A DNA stretch of 64,000 nt from Ascoidea asiatica (lineage: Eukaryota > Ascomycota > Saccharomycetes > Ascoideales > Ascoideaceae). The translations under genes and the position numbers were made by a program. The notes beneath the pieces are model-generated. The model did not search any database and had not been told where the DNA came from. It saw only the letters and a program-made list of their open reading frames with translations. The stretch covers positions 508,122 to 572,121 of the forward strand of contig BCKQ01000008.1 of NCBI GenBank assembly GCA_001600695.1, in the 5' to 3' direction. Shown piece after piece: positions 19,901-30,000 of the stretch (position 1 is its first letter; every line of letters starts with the position of its first letter).

Positions 19901-22320
19901 GAAGATTTGAATTGATGAGAAGTGTTTATATTTCAAAACTTTTCAAAAATAATAAGTCAGAAGATCTTTTGGATATAAAGAAGGTGACAGAGCCTATTAA
20001 TTTAGTAAGTGAAATTTTGGTTATAGATTTCTTAGGATTGCTTTCTCGTTCTCCCGATATACGAACCGCCTGTTATGATTTGTTAACTTCTATTCGTACT
20101 TGCTTTTCATTTGACCTTGGTAGAACTACAAGAAATTCAAAAGTCGTTTCATTTCCTAAAGATAATCTTTCTTTTGTTATTAATGTATCTAAAAGTTTAG
20201 CTATAGGTCATCCTGAGTTAACATATGATTTTATAAAAGCATTTTTCAATGCCTATAAAAGTAGTGACAGTCAAAAATTCAATTGTATAATGTTTATTTC
20301 TCCATGGATTAAAAACATTTATGACCATGTCTTTTTATCTAGTGATTACGGAAAAGATAAGGGTCTTGAGTTAATTAAAAGTCTTGTTGAAGTTGCCCCT
20401 ATAGATGATATAACTTTAGGAACATTTACTGAATATATTTGGCAATATTTAACTGATGATGATAGAATTGCTGAATACTTAGTCGAAGAGGTTGTGAATA
20501 GATCTTTGAATCGTGAAGCTGAATATGGCGATTGTGAAAATTTAATTTCTTTGCTTGCTCTTCATCCTACTATGGAAATATGTGGTCAAGTAGTTCAACA
20601 AACTAAAGAAATTATTTACATTCCTGTTTTAAATGTTGATGCAGAGATTCATATTGAGTATTGCTGGATTAAGCTAGTTGTTTTAGTTAAATGTAGTGCA
20701 TCATTGTTTTTTGAGTGTACAGAAGGAACACTTCAATTTTTACCTGATTTATTACATACATTAACTACGTTATTAGATTTAGGTCCAAAAGAGTTAAGAA
20801 TAGCGTTAAAAAAATTAGCAATTTCAGTTTCACATTCATTGTTATTGAATGAGGCTAATTTTACTCCGGTGGTAATGGATGTCTTACTATTAATTTTAGA
20901 TAAGATTTCAGGTCCTTCAGCCAAAACTTTCTTTGGGTTATTTAGAGCAGGAAAAGATATGAATAGTCCTTTACCACATGATGTAACAAGAATCTATGGT
21001 AAAGTTTTGGCATTAGAGGGTATTGTCGATGCTTGTAGTGAGTTCATTAGAGTATCTCCGCCTCAATATTCTAAAGTATGGACAGTTAGATGGTACGCCT
21101 ATACCATTGACTGTGCTTTTAAATCCAATTCTTTAATTCTTGCTCGTTCTATACTTCAGGCAGGAGTACTTTGTAAGAATGGTGTTGAAGATGGCCTTAC
21201 TTTGAAATTTATTTTGCTATGTCTTAAAGTTCTTGGTGAGCAAGATGTTAGTACTTCAGATGGTATTGTTGGATTGGCTTCTTGTTATTTTGCATTAAGT
21301 AGAGTTGTCGATGGTCTACATTCAAATTCTATTTTCTTCGAAAGAATATTTTGGCTTGGTTTTGCATTTTCCCAAACAGATAATGTTGCTTTATATTCTG
21401 GAGCAATTAAAATTCTTGGAAGATCTGTAGATGCAATGGGTAGAAATAATGTTTTCTCAGATCATAAAGTTGTTGAAAAACTTTTAAAAGTTAAAAAAGT
21501 TTTTGGTGATAATTTTATACAATATGAAAAAATTGGAGGATCGATTATAAAAGAATCAAATTTTGATACATGTATAATTCATTTAATTCTTAAAGGTTTA
21601 CACTTATCATTCCTTCGTGAAGCTACATTTAATATTATGAAGATAATGTTCAAAACAAGAACTCAACATGCAATTTTAGATGCTAAACAAGGAAGTTCAT
21701 ATGATTCAAATTCCGTTAGTTATTTAACATTTTTGTATATGATGTCACGATCTAACGCAGAACTAAAAGCTATAATGAAATTTGCGGGATTAGATCCAAA
21801 TAATGTTATTCAATTAACTGAAACTATTGAGGTTCCAACAATTTTGGTTGATTATTTACAAACAGGATTACCTCAAGCAGTCTTCACAATGATTCAAGCA
21901 GCTCATTTCTATACATCAATTTCAGATGATTATAATGTGAAATCTCGTTTCCTTTATCTTTATTATCATCTTTGTAAAAAAGATGCAAATGTGATGTTTT
22001 CTGTTTATTATGATATAAGAGAGGAATTGCAAAAAGAAATTGGATCAGCTACAACTCCCGTGAATGTTTTACAGATTTGCTATAGTATTATTTCTATAGC
22101 ATCCCATCATCCAGATTTCTCTTATCCTGAAAGACAACAAAAACCAATAGACCAATTAATAAAAGATTATAATGTGAATGGAATTAAATCTCTCGAGTTC
22201 AGTTGTGCAGATCCATTCCAGAAGAATATCATTCATCCAAGTACATACGATAGAATGAAACATATTCCTCTATTCACAAGTGAAGCTTTTTTATCAATTA
22301 AACCCGAGGAATTAAAATAA
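13942..22320 (+). CDS. IRA2: Ras GTPase-activating protein, Ira1/Ira2 (neurofibromin) family
   Basis: This 2792-residue protein is the yeast neurofibromin homologue that stimulates GTP hydrolysis by Ras and so lowers cAMP/PKA signalling. The Ras-GAP domain spans about 1430-1645. Arg1457 (ILRRN) sits at the arginine-finger position, and FLRFICPAVVSPE contains the stabilising Arg1568. A Sec14-like lipid-binding segment follows (about 1752-1855), then a PH-like segment, as in neurofibromin. The rest is helical repeat sequence, with a Ser/Asn-rich insert at about 545-740. S. cerevisiae Ira proteins are near 3,080-3,090 residues. I cannot tell Ira1 from Ira2, which arose by duplication, so the symbol is nominal. 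Codon use changes strongly after about 16.4 kb. Five ambiguous bases leave the frame open. Confidence 0.92.
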   Translation: MQSQLNQLSFPSIVPSILSRINDLLQQQQTYTLAETESDPVFISSRKTLLSLSITPCFSDIVESCIQILDNYNKFDKFLPIKKRSEESCKNISIIXNLLSDITEKNWSQKELHGLNTYNSNSTFSTSSSSSSSSSDKDIPHSIAADPLNQILIIKSLNVLIKLKSNKSIKSELEIIEGSSSQLEYFSAKYLIGDIDYNINAILRYIASGNQKDYFNFIFSNLTTLKPSSHTKDSESLPYFELLAFVYLDDQYIIQIFKDIWNLFNSIKSPILQQLILSFLCKSIKYWISARPEEYVNSTRGDQPIPREAENLFDYVYSSFYNTKNTRVSARFLTTLVALIPKTFENFNNSSKAKLLLTANAFNKKQKFISNVVKNLNQAVKDMKPLETINNTTILTQSNEVETIESVALFSTYASMIKKYDPSHPLFIFTIQYMDSLFKLLHPLYRNTLDCVDNSFYDTIRSEYYIASFTLNPENCISDLXQVLQDPNTSLYVFCVYASGLKKISKSLQAREAFDANFPKFIIPMRNYANKAIDIIKDTAYDFESMVSSSNSEGSFNDLNYSLNDSKSNSQYNSIDSIKNNSLILSSNASISNLSTISDGSSNSIPQSSNSPFRKDLNGSNNMNNINNINNNNXNNNNINNINNSNSNNSSNNNSMNGNKSRSKKEAARHLFTGKYDKHEKRSSSTQQKHSLPAPPSTLSSTTTISNGSNYSYGLSVSTTSTTTGASTLSSSTLDSTNSRDTQLELRKSEAIEYMKRKTNPTIISREVYREFLGMFTNNAVLFFHSENNKYSSFTSNSNDRMIAAKEAAILLQEMDTYFYAATVCLADSDVRLVETARRQLLRSMVMDENSTLVEIYKGFFASGWIIRSISKSMLDFRLNDKKLKELLALLIQFVDCRNEIITKMNVDELFDNIGNTAHGFCQSMYQSMEVIFYICLCSPENDVYRLVKKGSRVMIEELNSGYNHHIQIKAQSNEEFFLVLGNDDYFVSGSVALQKRIRKILLNHCTKLTEGLQDALEIMYERWLEYSKKKTVSKIDTVEHRNYSGFMAVTSGLIVNPIFDSVNRIKQKDYTRIFIARKMELLNSXDLTLRENAKDVLSSEVHPSAHKILLLMIETNVNKIQLRKGSLDEGDLLLVEAYIIIIKGCIASGDKKRNFENSAKILSVGLSLCSMVDVQPVDTIVXRLMVRLSRFFQRLMTFKDQLCLRSGRMKHVCLEYSVKWLEESVFRDQLKAKSKVYVVDDSSRNKKEMDYLYSDLSVETCKATSVLLKDLIIEAPAAQHPKGFTAARSTAFNTYFSLFLRVMERFSARASSKDIFSVSKQKATIIMDQMILSLNNLLERNFKIGLEYAIPLGFHEDHKVRLSFLRVFNQLIQNLQKELSITSAHKEKVQATFLDVLLNSSFFFLACSDSCPSNEVDSYSKGILEFFEAQNRPVEAITMFLNWEISKSPKIVDILRRNIVAPRILSFYAKKNGLDYLIQTLHPVLNSLVKNNEFFEVEKIQPGEPGAEQNLNKFMYYLTKLVDDIYNSLDLVPIEFKAICSNIKKAAAKKSXETTTILLVGSFFFLRFICPAVVSPETENILDSIPNKQTKRSLILLAKVLQNIANGSLASLKWPLLISRMDELNRLNEKIFKFLHLLSNDIPYEESGDSAVYIDPKLYAVNHKFCYIHYEDIRSNLLNPKINYGVTLEEKQNLLDTLDITILNIGPPDDLYSSRIPPNIKQNDLQTSDLYDFMDRHAEDKDLDDLVESPFFEQKVARDGTPMLVFTYYYFQCLEHVDPLTSLFRIFQVASRVWDSKFYVIVDCSRFRKDRPIPLFDKLSSLAPDQFKKNCVSMFYYNISDGYLPVLVENIKQREKGGLFNPFNVRYSFLSMFDDIRLINTLGLCKQSINILNQVRLTFSDAELYLPEQKKYFPCIFKVGGKYCSYGLAHPRRLKIAGSIKSVRVVNVRRDICLSETSLTNYTDNQYEFCIYDNVDKRQLILSCPRRFELMRSVYISKLFKNNKSEDLLDIKKVTEPINLVSEILVIDFLGLLSRSPDIRTACYDLLTSIRTCFSFDLGRTTRNSKVVSFPKDNLSFVINVSKSLAIGHPELTYDFIKAFFNAYKSSDSQKFNCIMFISPWIKNIYDHVFLSSDYGKDKGLELIKSLVEVAPIDDITLGTFTEYIWQYLTDDDRIAEYLVEEVVNRSLNREAEYGDCENLISLLALHPTMEICGQVVQQTKEIIYIPVLNVDAEIHIEYCWIKLVVLVKCSASLFFECTEGTLQFLPDLLHTLTTLLDLGPKELRIALKKLAISVSHSLLLNEANFTPVVMDVLLLILDKISGPSAKTFFGLFRAGKDMNSPLPHDVTRIYGKVLALEGIVDACSEFIRVSPPQYSKVWTVRWYAYTIDCAFKSNSLILARSILQAGVLCKNGVEDGLTLKFILLCLKVLGEQDVSTSDGIVGLASCYFALSRVVDGLHSNSIFFERIFWLGFAFSQTDNVALYSGAIKILGRSVDAMGRNNVFSDHKVVEKLLKVKKVFGDNFIQYEKIGGSIIKESNFDTCIIHLILKGLHLSFLREATFNIMKIMFKTRTQHAILDAKQGSSYDSNSVSYLTFLYMMSRSNAELKAIMKFAGLDPNNVIQLTETIEVPTILVDYLQTGLPQAVFTMIQAAHFYTSISDDYNVKSRFLYLYYHLCKKDANVMFSVYYDIREELQKEIGSATTPVNVLQICYSIISIASHHPDFSYPERQQKPIDQLIKDYNVNGIKSLEFSCADPFQKNIIHPSTYDRMKHIPLFTSEAFLSIKPEELK
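15826..15908 (+). repeat. AAT-rich microsatellite in IRA
   Basis: Imperfect AAT/AAC repeats encode an Asn/Ser-rich disordered linker. One ambiguous base (15842) lies inside it, as expected of a variable repeat. Confidence 0.7.
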
Positions 22321-24142
22321 GGAAGCAATACAATATCTTTATTTTAAATTTATTTCTGTTTTTACTGATTTTATTTTTTTCTGTTTGAACATTTTTGTTG
22401 ATATTTTATTTTTGAGTTTTTTTTGTTTTATTTCTTATTTTTCACTTAAAATTTTTTGTTTTTTTATTTATTTTAATTAAGTTATTTGTTAGTTTTTGAT
22501 TTTAATTGACTTTATTTCTTGTTCTTATTTTTGCATATACTTTGTTTAAAAATTTTCAAAAAAGATTCTAAAAGTATTTTAATTATCTTCCTTTTTTTAA
22601 TTATCTTATTTTTCTAATTTTTTTAATCAATTTTTATTATTGTCACTGACATTGTTTTATAATCAGTAATTTTATTTTGAAATGTGTGCTTAAGTTTATC
22701 CTAATTTGATAATGATTTTTAGTTATATCGTTAATAGTTTTAAATAGATAAAAATTAATATTAATTTGTCTTTCTATATAAAGACTGTAAAATTTATTCG
22801 ATTTTTTTTAGCTAAATAATTTAAAAAAGTAATCTTCTATAAGGTTGGAGTACTTGAAAGAAAGTTGTATCAAATACAAACTATATCATAATATAGTTAT
22901 GAAGAATTATCAACTATCAGTCTCCGACGAACAAATGTTTTGCGAAAAATCAGGGCATTAGAATTTCTGAAGTAAAAAATATCAAATAACCACAATATTA
23001 ATATCAGGAAAAGGGCATCAATTTTATTGAAATGTAAATTCGNATATATCTGATATTCTGAAACCACANATTTCAAAACACAAGACATACACTGGCAAGT
23101 CAGATTTCCTAATTAGCCTTCAACGGCTATCTATGTAAAGTAGCGAATCTAGTACTGTGTATTCTATTTTAAGACACAGATAATTAATCATTTAATTGAT
23201 CATTAATTAATCAAGTAAAAAATCAATTAATGGATTAATTTATCAAATGAATCAATCAATTAAGTGAAAATTAAGTTCAATCAATGTTCGTCACCGTTTA
23301 TTACTAATCTGCACAAGNTTAAAGTTCAAGGATCTACGCTAAGTGGCGCAGGTACCAACACACTCATGTCAGCGGTGTTTCTGGTTCTTTCGTCTTTGTG
23401 ACACAGTTCGATTTTGGTCGCACATTAAATTAATACAAGCTGGTTTATATAGGAAAGAAAACTGTAGTAATTATACTCTTTCCANTTTATTTCAGAATAG
23501 AAAGTTACAGGTAAGGTATACTGTATCGTAGAGTGGTGGTTTTTTACTCTCACCTAATTTTTTCTTGAAATATCAAAAGAGTTGGAAGATAGCTGTTTTA
23601 AGATGCCTTTAATTTGGAAATAAATTCATAGGTCATTTTACATTTTTTTGGTATTGAAGTCATCTATATCCTCTTCTTTTGTCTCTTCTGACTGAACTAA
23701 ATCCAAATGGCTAATTATATTTCTGAGACAAAAGATACCTTAACTTTGCTATAAAGTTTTTTATTTTGAATTTTTATGGCACTATTATTTCAATAAAATT
23801 TTAGTATGGTTTGAATTCTCTAACATTTTTATTTCTAGTACAACCTTCACATTACTTTAAGGTTTTTTTAATTTGTTTTCTTTTGCTAATGTTGGTAATT
23901 CTAATAATGGTTGAGAATCCAAATGTTTACTAATTTTCAATTTTTCTATTCTAAAATAATGTAAAATTTATGTTTCAAAAATGGATATTGTTTTTAATAT
24001 TTAAATAGGTCTACTAATCTTTTGATTTTTTTTTAATCCTTTTTTAATCTTTTTTTTTTTTATATTGTTCAAATGAATATATAAATAAACCTTTTATTTT
24101 ATTATAGATCACAAAACATAAAAAAGAAACAAATTTTCAATA
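22321..24142. other. Intergenic region between IRA and the YDR124W-like gene
   Basis: The first 500 bases are T-rich IRA 3' sequence. From about 22840 to 23560 the DNA is less AT-biased and carries several ambiguous bases but no recognisable protein. A stretch at 23180-23270 is dense in ATTAAT, TTAATT and ATCAAT words. The last 500 bases are T-rich promoter-like DNA. Two short open frames (22897-23088 and 23343-23531) have no domain and include ambiguous codons. Confidence 0.5.
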
Positions 24143-26683
24143 ATGGATTTTCCTAGTAATTTAAAAATAAATTCTACAAAGAATTCTAAACAAATACAAA
24201 AGAATAAACCTAGTGCAATATATAAAATTATTTTTGAAGAATTAAAACTACTTTCTATTAATGCAAAAAAATATGGAATTGACTTTTTATTTTTCCTAAA
24301 AGAAGATAACCCTAAACCAACAAAAGAAGCATTTCCTGATTTTGAAGAGAAATTTGATGAAATTAGAATTCATATAGAAAGTCATATGCTTCCGCATATT
24401 AGTAAAGAAAAATTTACCAGGACAGTTTTGAATAATTTAAGACAAAATGAATTGAATAAAATATATAGAGATATGACTCCAGCAGAAATGGATCAACTCT
24501 TTTCAACAAGTGTAAATTATTCTAAAAAAAGTCCATCAGCTGAAGAAGGACCATTTCGACTTGCACCACAAATTATTTCATGTAAACCAGATCCTTTGAG
24601 TTTAAAATCAAGCTCTGATAATAAAACTATCAATCTAATGAAATCTGATAAATATAATGATTATGCAAGCGTACTTAAAAATGTTTTAAATGATAGAAAA
24701 GGTGTTTTAAAAAGTATTAAAAATGTTTTCAATTCTTATACAAATTCTCCTATTGGACCTTATAAACAATTTTTTGAAGATGATGCTGAATTAAATGAGA
24801 AACCTTATACTTTTCCAGGTTCTAAGGTCCCAATTGAAGTTTTACATTTTCTTCCACCAATGAGGCCATTTTACTCTATAACTGCTTCTAGTAATTGTAA
24901 GGTTATTGATTTGAACAATGAAAATGAAGTACGTGATGCAATTAAGGCTAGTTTTAACGCTGTTCAACAAAATAATTGTAAAGAAATNGCAAAATGTTGG
25001 ATTAAAGTAATTGAACCAAATAAACAAAGTAAATATCAGTATGATAAGAATGTGAAAAAGAAAGGTAAAAAAAATTCTAAAATTGAGAATCAAAATGATA
25101 TTGAAAATCAAAAAAAAATTGTTAATAAAAATACTCCAAAATGGTGGCCTACTGGTGTTCCTTTTAACGAACCTGACCATTTAACAAAAGTGGGCCGAAT
25201 TGAGTTACTTACTAAATTGATTTTAACATTTGATGATTATGAAAAAGGTGATACTGATACAGATGATGAAAAAATGGATGATTCAAATAATAACTTAAAT
25301 GATTTTTCCAAAAATAATAAATTCAAAAAAAATCCATTATCTCAAAAATCTTGTTCCGAGTCCAATAAAACAACTATAGAAACTGTTAATCAAAACAATA
25401 TACCTATGAATGTTACTCAACTTGACCCAAAAAATGAAAGAATTAGACATCGGGCAAGATTTTATGATCCAATAACAAAACTAAGATTAGCACAATTTAA
25501 TATTGGTGGAGGTGTAAAAATGGATGATTGTTCTTATGTTTTGATGGACGAAGTATACTATATCGCATATAAGAAATATGAGTTTGATCTTTTGAAAAGT
25601 GAACCCAAGCTTCAGTATATCTATAACAATTATGATTCTAAGATAACAGTGACAGATTTTTCTAGCCTTGGCGCAGGCCAAAGCAAAGTTTTACAAAGAA
25701 ATTTCGAGAAAGTTTATGGGGATGGTTATGTTCCAAGATTAATTAATGGGTTAAGAAAAAAAAATGCGTCCCTTAGGGTTAAAATAAAACAAGTTTTAGA
25801 TGATCAGGAGAAAGCTAATGAAACTGGACAAGACTCAATAAATAAACAAGCACTCTTGGATCTTTTTTCCAGAGAGCAGTATGATCCACTCATAAAACTG
25901 CAACTACTTAAACATAAAGAGGACGAGTCTCCAGTTAGAGAAAATGCATTTGATAATACAAGTACTTCTGATAATCTCCTGAACTTGTCTTCTTCAAATA
26001 AAAGAAAAGAATTAACCTTGAATCAACAAGTCAATAACAAAGAAAACCAAAACCCTATTAGCCAACAAACAGAAATATATCTTCAAGATTTATATAAGCT
26101 TGATAATAATTTCAAGCCAAATGTTCTGAATATCAGAAATGTTAATTCTGACAATGATTTATCAGCAAATCCAAATGAATTGGGTACTTTATCTTGGAAT
26201 TCTCAATCTCAATTAGTTAATTCAAATACAATAATATCAAATCTTGGCGACTTAAATGATCTTAATTTTTTTCAGAACTTTCAAGATACCGAGTCTTTTC
26301 CAAATGGTCAAACATTTCAAAATGTTCAAACTTTTCAAAATGGCCAAACTTTTCAAAATGATCAAACTTTTCAAAATGACCAAACTTTTCAAAATGATCA
26401 AAATGGCCAAACTTTTCAGAATGATCAAAATATTCAAAATGATCAGAATATCCAAACTATATCACAAATGACATCAAATTCAGAACAGGCTTTTCAAAAC
26501 TCTGACCAAGATTCCTTTGATTTTGAAACTTATTTGAAAGAAGTGCACAATCAAACCATTTCTTTGAATAAAATCGTTGATATACATAAAGCTTCTTCAC
26601 CACTTATTTATAATATGAAACAAAGCTTTCCAGGATGTGAAGATACAAATTGCCTTCCAAACAAGCGTCAAAGAACGAATTAA
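24143..26683 (+). CDS. YDR124W-like helical-bundle protein, function unknown
   Basis: This 846-residue protein contains the helical-bundle domain shared with S. cerevisiae YDR124W and proteins of the Aspergillus hrmA-associated cluster. The recognisable core is at about 330-365, where WWPTGVPFNEPDHLTKVGRI gives the family pattern WWP, EPDHL, K-x-x-R. The preceding segment (about 270-300) has the paired helices ending in AKCWIKV. A second conserved-looking stretch at 430-510 (RIRHRARFYDP, then a YKKYEFDLL helix) follows an acidic linker. The C-terminal 200 residues are Asn/Gln-rich with a six-residue repeat. Biochemical function is unknown; nuclear localisation is possible from basic clusters, but that is inference. 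It converges on MSB3. Confidence 0.6.
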   Translation: MDFPSNLKINSTKNSKQIQKNKPSAIYKIIFEELKLLSINAKKYGIDFLFFLKEDNPKPTKEAFPDFEEKFDEIRIHIESHMLPHISKEKFTRTVLNNLRQNELNKIYRDMTPAEMDQLFSTSVNYSKKSPSAEEGPFRLAPQIISCKPDPLSLKSSSDNKTINLMKSDKYNDYASVLKNVLNDRKGVLKSIKNVFNSYTNSPIGPYKQFFEDDAELNEKPYTFPGSKVPIEVLHFLPPMRPFYSITASSNCKVIDLNNENEVRDAIKASFNAVQQNNCKEXAKCWIKVIEPNKQSKYQYDKNVKKKGKKNSKIENQNDIENQKKIVNKNTPKWWPTGVPFNEPDHLTKVGRIELLTKLILTFDDYEKGDTDTDDEKMDDSNNNLNDFSKNNKFKKNPLSQKSCSESNKTTIETVNQNNIPMNVTQLDPKNERIRHRARFYDPITKLRLAQFNIGGGVKMDDCSYVLMDEVYYIAYKKYEFDLLKSEPKLQYIYNNYDSKITVTDFSSLGAGQSKVLQRNFEKVYGDGYVPRLINGLRKKNASLRVKIKQVLDDQEKANETGQDSINKQALLDLFSREQYDPLIKLQLLKHKEDESPVRENAFDNTSTSDNLLNLSSSNKRKELTLNQQVNNKENQNPISQQTEIYLQDLYKLDNNFKPNVLNIRNVNSDNDLSANPNELGTLSWNSQSQLVNSNTIISNLGDLNDLNFFQNFQDTESFPNGQTFQNVQTFQNGQTFQNDQTFQNDQTFQNDQNGQTFQNDQNIQNDQNIQTISQMTSNSEQAFQNSDQDSFDFETYLKEVHNQTISLNKIVDIHKASSPLIYNMKQSFPGCEDTNCLPNKRQRTN
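26298..26456 (+). repeat. 18-bp tandem repeat encoding TFQN(D/G)Q
   Basis: About eight imperfect copies of an 18-base unit encode repeats of Thr-Phe-Gln-Asn-Asp/Gly-Gln near the C-terminus of the YDR124W-like protein. The even spacing of Phe in a Gln/Asn background resembles low-complexity segments that form condensates or amyloid. Confidence 0.85.
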
Positions 26684-27085
26684 TCTCTTCCCCTTTTTTT
26701 CTAACATTTTATATATCTATTGTATATTAATATATTTTATTTTTTTTGAATGCTTACCTATTCTGTTTTATACAAGTTGCACTTATGCTTTTCAAATTCC
26801 TATATAGTAATAATGGTAACTGTACTAAGTATAACATCTCCAAAAACAATTTTTTTTCAGTAAAAAAATGTAAACTTCACTTGAATGGATTGAATTTATC
26901 AAAGTCATATTTCAATCATTTATTTAAAAGATTTTTTTCTTTTCTAAACGGTTATTGAAATAATGAAAATAAGAAATCTCAACTATTAAAATACAAATTG
27001 AAAAAAAAAATGAAAATTTTAAAAAACCCATTATTAGAATTCATTAGTAAAAATAAAAAAAAATCTATCAAACTTATACAAAATG
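26684..27085. other. Intergenic region between converging YDR124W-like gene and MSB3
   Basis: About 400 bases of AT-rich DNA holding the 3' ends of both genes. A 70-codon open frame (26746-26958) lacks any recognisable feature. I see nothing else. Confidence 0.6.
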
Positions 27086-30000
27086 CTAATTTTTTCTCCT
27101 TCTATTGATTTGCTTTTTCATTCGCTTTGTTAAAGCATGATTCCAATGCGCACTGACCAATCCGTTTTTTTTGAAATCGTATATCTCTGGTGTAAATTGA
27201 GATAAATCAGTATTTCTTGATAGTAGACTAAGATCTTCATTTTCTCGCTCATCAATTTCATTTTCAGCAATGGTTTTTTGGAGATTTGACACACTATTAG
27301 CCTTTTTTCGTTGTTCTTTCACAAATTTACGACATCTATTAATTTCTTCTTGTGAAATATGATTAAATCCATTTCTCTTCTTGTAACAAGCTTCAAATAA
27401 ATTATTAACATCGAGTAATTTTTTTGGGTAATTTTGTATTAGTTGAAAAATTTCCATTTCATCTTTCATGTTTAGCATTTTTGCCTCGCATTGTTTGAAT
27501 ATTGTAAGAGCAATTTTTATAAAAACTTTACTTTCTTCATAAAATAAACAATCCCATATTCTTAAGGTTGTTTCAATAGGAACTATGCCTATATAACAAC
27601 TCATAAACCAACTAGCTGTACACAAAGTAATGGGAGGCAATTTTGCAACATTAACATCTACCGAGCGCCTTTTATTCCTCAAATTTTGACTATTCAGGGA
27701 ATCTGGATCATTGAAATCAAATCCAATTTTTTCCCAAATGTTTGGCAAATATTCTTTTAAGCAAAGCATTAAAACACCTTGATCAATGTTAACTCCCTCA
27801 AGATTGACATCATGTACACCCGGCAAAAATTTTGTAGTTACTATAACAAGCATCCAGAAAGCTTTTTCTTCATCCATAAAAATTAATAATAAACCTACAA
27901 TAAAATTTAAAGATTGACAATAACCTATCTGTGGTTGATAAGCTGCAAAAGCTGACAATACTCTTCTCAAAGCTTGAACTAAAGGGGTTTCATTATCCGT
28001 ATCGGTTTTTGTCGTGTCTGATGATCCATTGATCAAATCTGATCTAGATCCACCATTTTCTTTGATCAAATTCAATAAATTATCGTTTCTAAAGTAAATA
28101 TTGTCGGGAAAAGTTCTATTTAAATCCCTTTCAATTATTTCAGTGTCCATATTTTTCAAATGCAAAGTATTTTCAACAATTTTATCATATAAACCTATAT
28201 TAGCATTTAGTTTTTCATTTCCCTTAGCATAGAACCACCAAGCATTACCTCTCCATTCTGCAGGTATACCTTTTCTAATATATCTTTTCAATTTATTTGA
28301 CTTTGCTGGAAATCTAAGAGGGTTATCATTTGTATATGAGCTTAAACCATTTTGTTTCATNAATAGTTCCCATTTTTTTTTCCTTCGGGACAAATACATT
28401 TCATACTCTATCCACCATTCATTATGTTGCTCCAAAGAAATATATTGAGTCTTTTTCTTAAAGCCATATCTATCTCGATCAGATTTGATTGAGTCAGAAT
28501 GACGTTTTTTGTGGTGTGATTCAATTGAGTTTCTTATCATATTTGCAGAATGTCTTGAAGATTGAATAGAAGACAAACTTTCATTTCTTAATTTTAACAT
28601 ATTCAAATTATTGGTACTACTATTAGGATTAAGAGTGTTAATATTATTAGAATTAATTGTACTTTTTGAAGTATTAGAAGAGTTCACGCTGTTCGTTTTA
28701 TTGTCTATAACTTTTTTTAAGTTTGAATCAAAAGTTTTAATCTTATTTAAATTTGAACTAGATTGATTAGATTCCAAATTATTTTCGGAATTTTTAATAA
28801 ATTGAGAATCAAGTTGATTTTTATTAATAGCTAATTGACTTGCATTATAGATATCATTTTTGAAAATTTGTTTATGCTGAATTATTAAGTCTGATTGCAG
28901 CTGATTTTGGGAAGGTGGTTGTGAAAATTTTAGTTGAATGGAAGATTTATTTAAAGGTTGACTCAGTGATTGATTTGACAATCGATCTGGAGATCTATTT
29001 GGTGAGGAATTTCTAGAATGAATTGGTGAATGATTTGATAAATTATTTGAAATTCTCTTTTGAGATTCTGAAGATAAATTGGCATGAAAAGTATTTAAAG
29101 GTTCTGTAGCACTTATATCAGAAAATCTTGGTTGATTTAAAGCAGTTATAAAAGAATTAGCTGAAGAAGAACTTGTATTTACATGACCATTTGTTTTTAT
29201 ATAATTATTACTGATTATCAAGCTACCAATAGAATCTATGTCATTATCAATATTATCATTATCAATGTTATTATTATCGATATTATTATTATTCGTACTT
29301 TTATTTAATGTATTCTTCTGTATTTGATTTTTGTTATTATTTTCTTTATTTTGATTATGTATTGAATTATTGATTTTATTTGAAACATAATTTTCATTAT
29401 CATTATCAGAATTTGATGAATCAGATAAATTACCATACATATCAATAACACTTAAATATTTAGCATGATCATTTGATAATTGAGTATTTGATCTTGATCT
29501 TTGTTGAAAATTTGGAATATATATATTTTCATTTAAATTATTATTAAAATTATTACTATCAGGAGATTTTATACGATTATAAGTACTATTTTTTGAATTT
29601 GGATTTGAATTTGGAGATATATTATTTATACTTAAACTTGTGTCTAAATTTGAAGTTGAAATTGAAGAAACAGATGACATTGATGTTATTGGTTTTAAAT
29701 TGAATGTGAAAGAATTTGAAGGAGGATTATAAGAATTATCATCGAAGTCTGTATCAAGATTCTGATTAAAATTCAGATTTGAATTCAGATTATCATTATT
29801 ACTATTATTATTATTATTATTATTAATATTATTATTGCTGTTAGTGTTATTTATCAATTTTGATGAATCATTGTTAAAACTATTAGATTTTATCATTAAA
29901 CTTTTTGGGACAGTATTTTTTTTATTACTAATGTTATTATTATTATTATTATTAATGTTAATATTATTATTGTTATTATTATTGGATTGAGTATTATTGG

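Noticed and set aside
22840-23560. Possible LTR or pseudogene remnant upstream of the YDR124W-like gene
   Set aside because: Composition differs from its surroundings, but I found no terminal repeats, primer-binding site or protein remnant.
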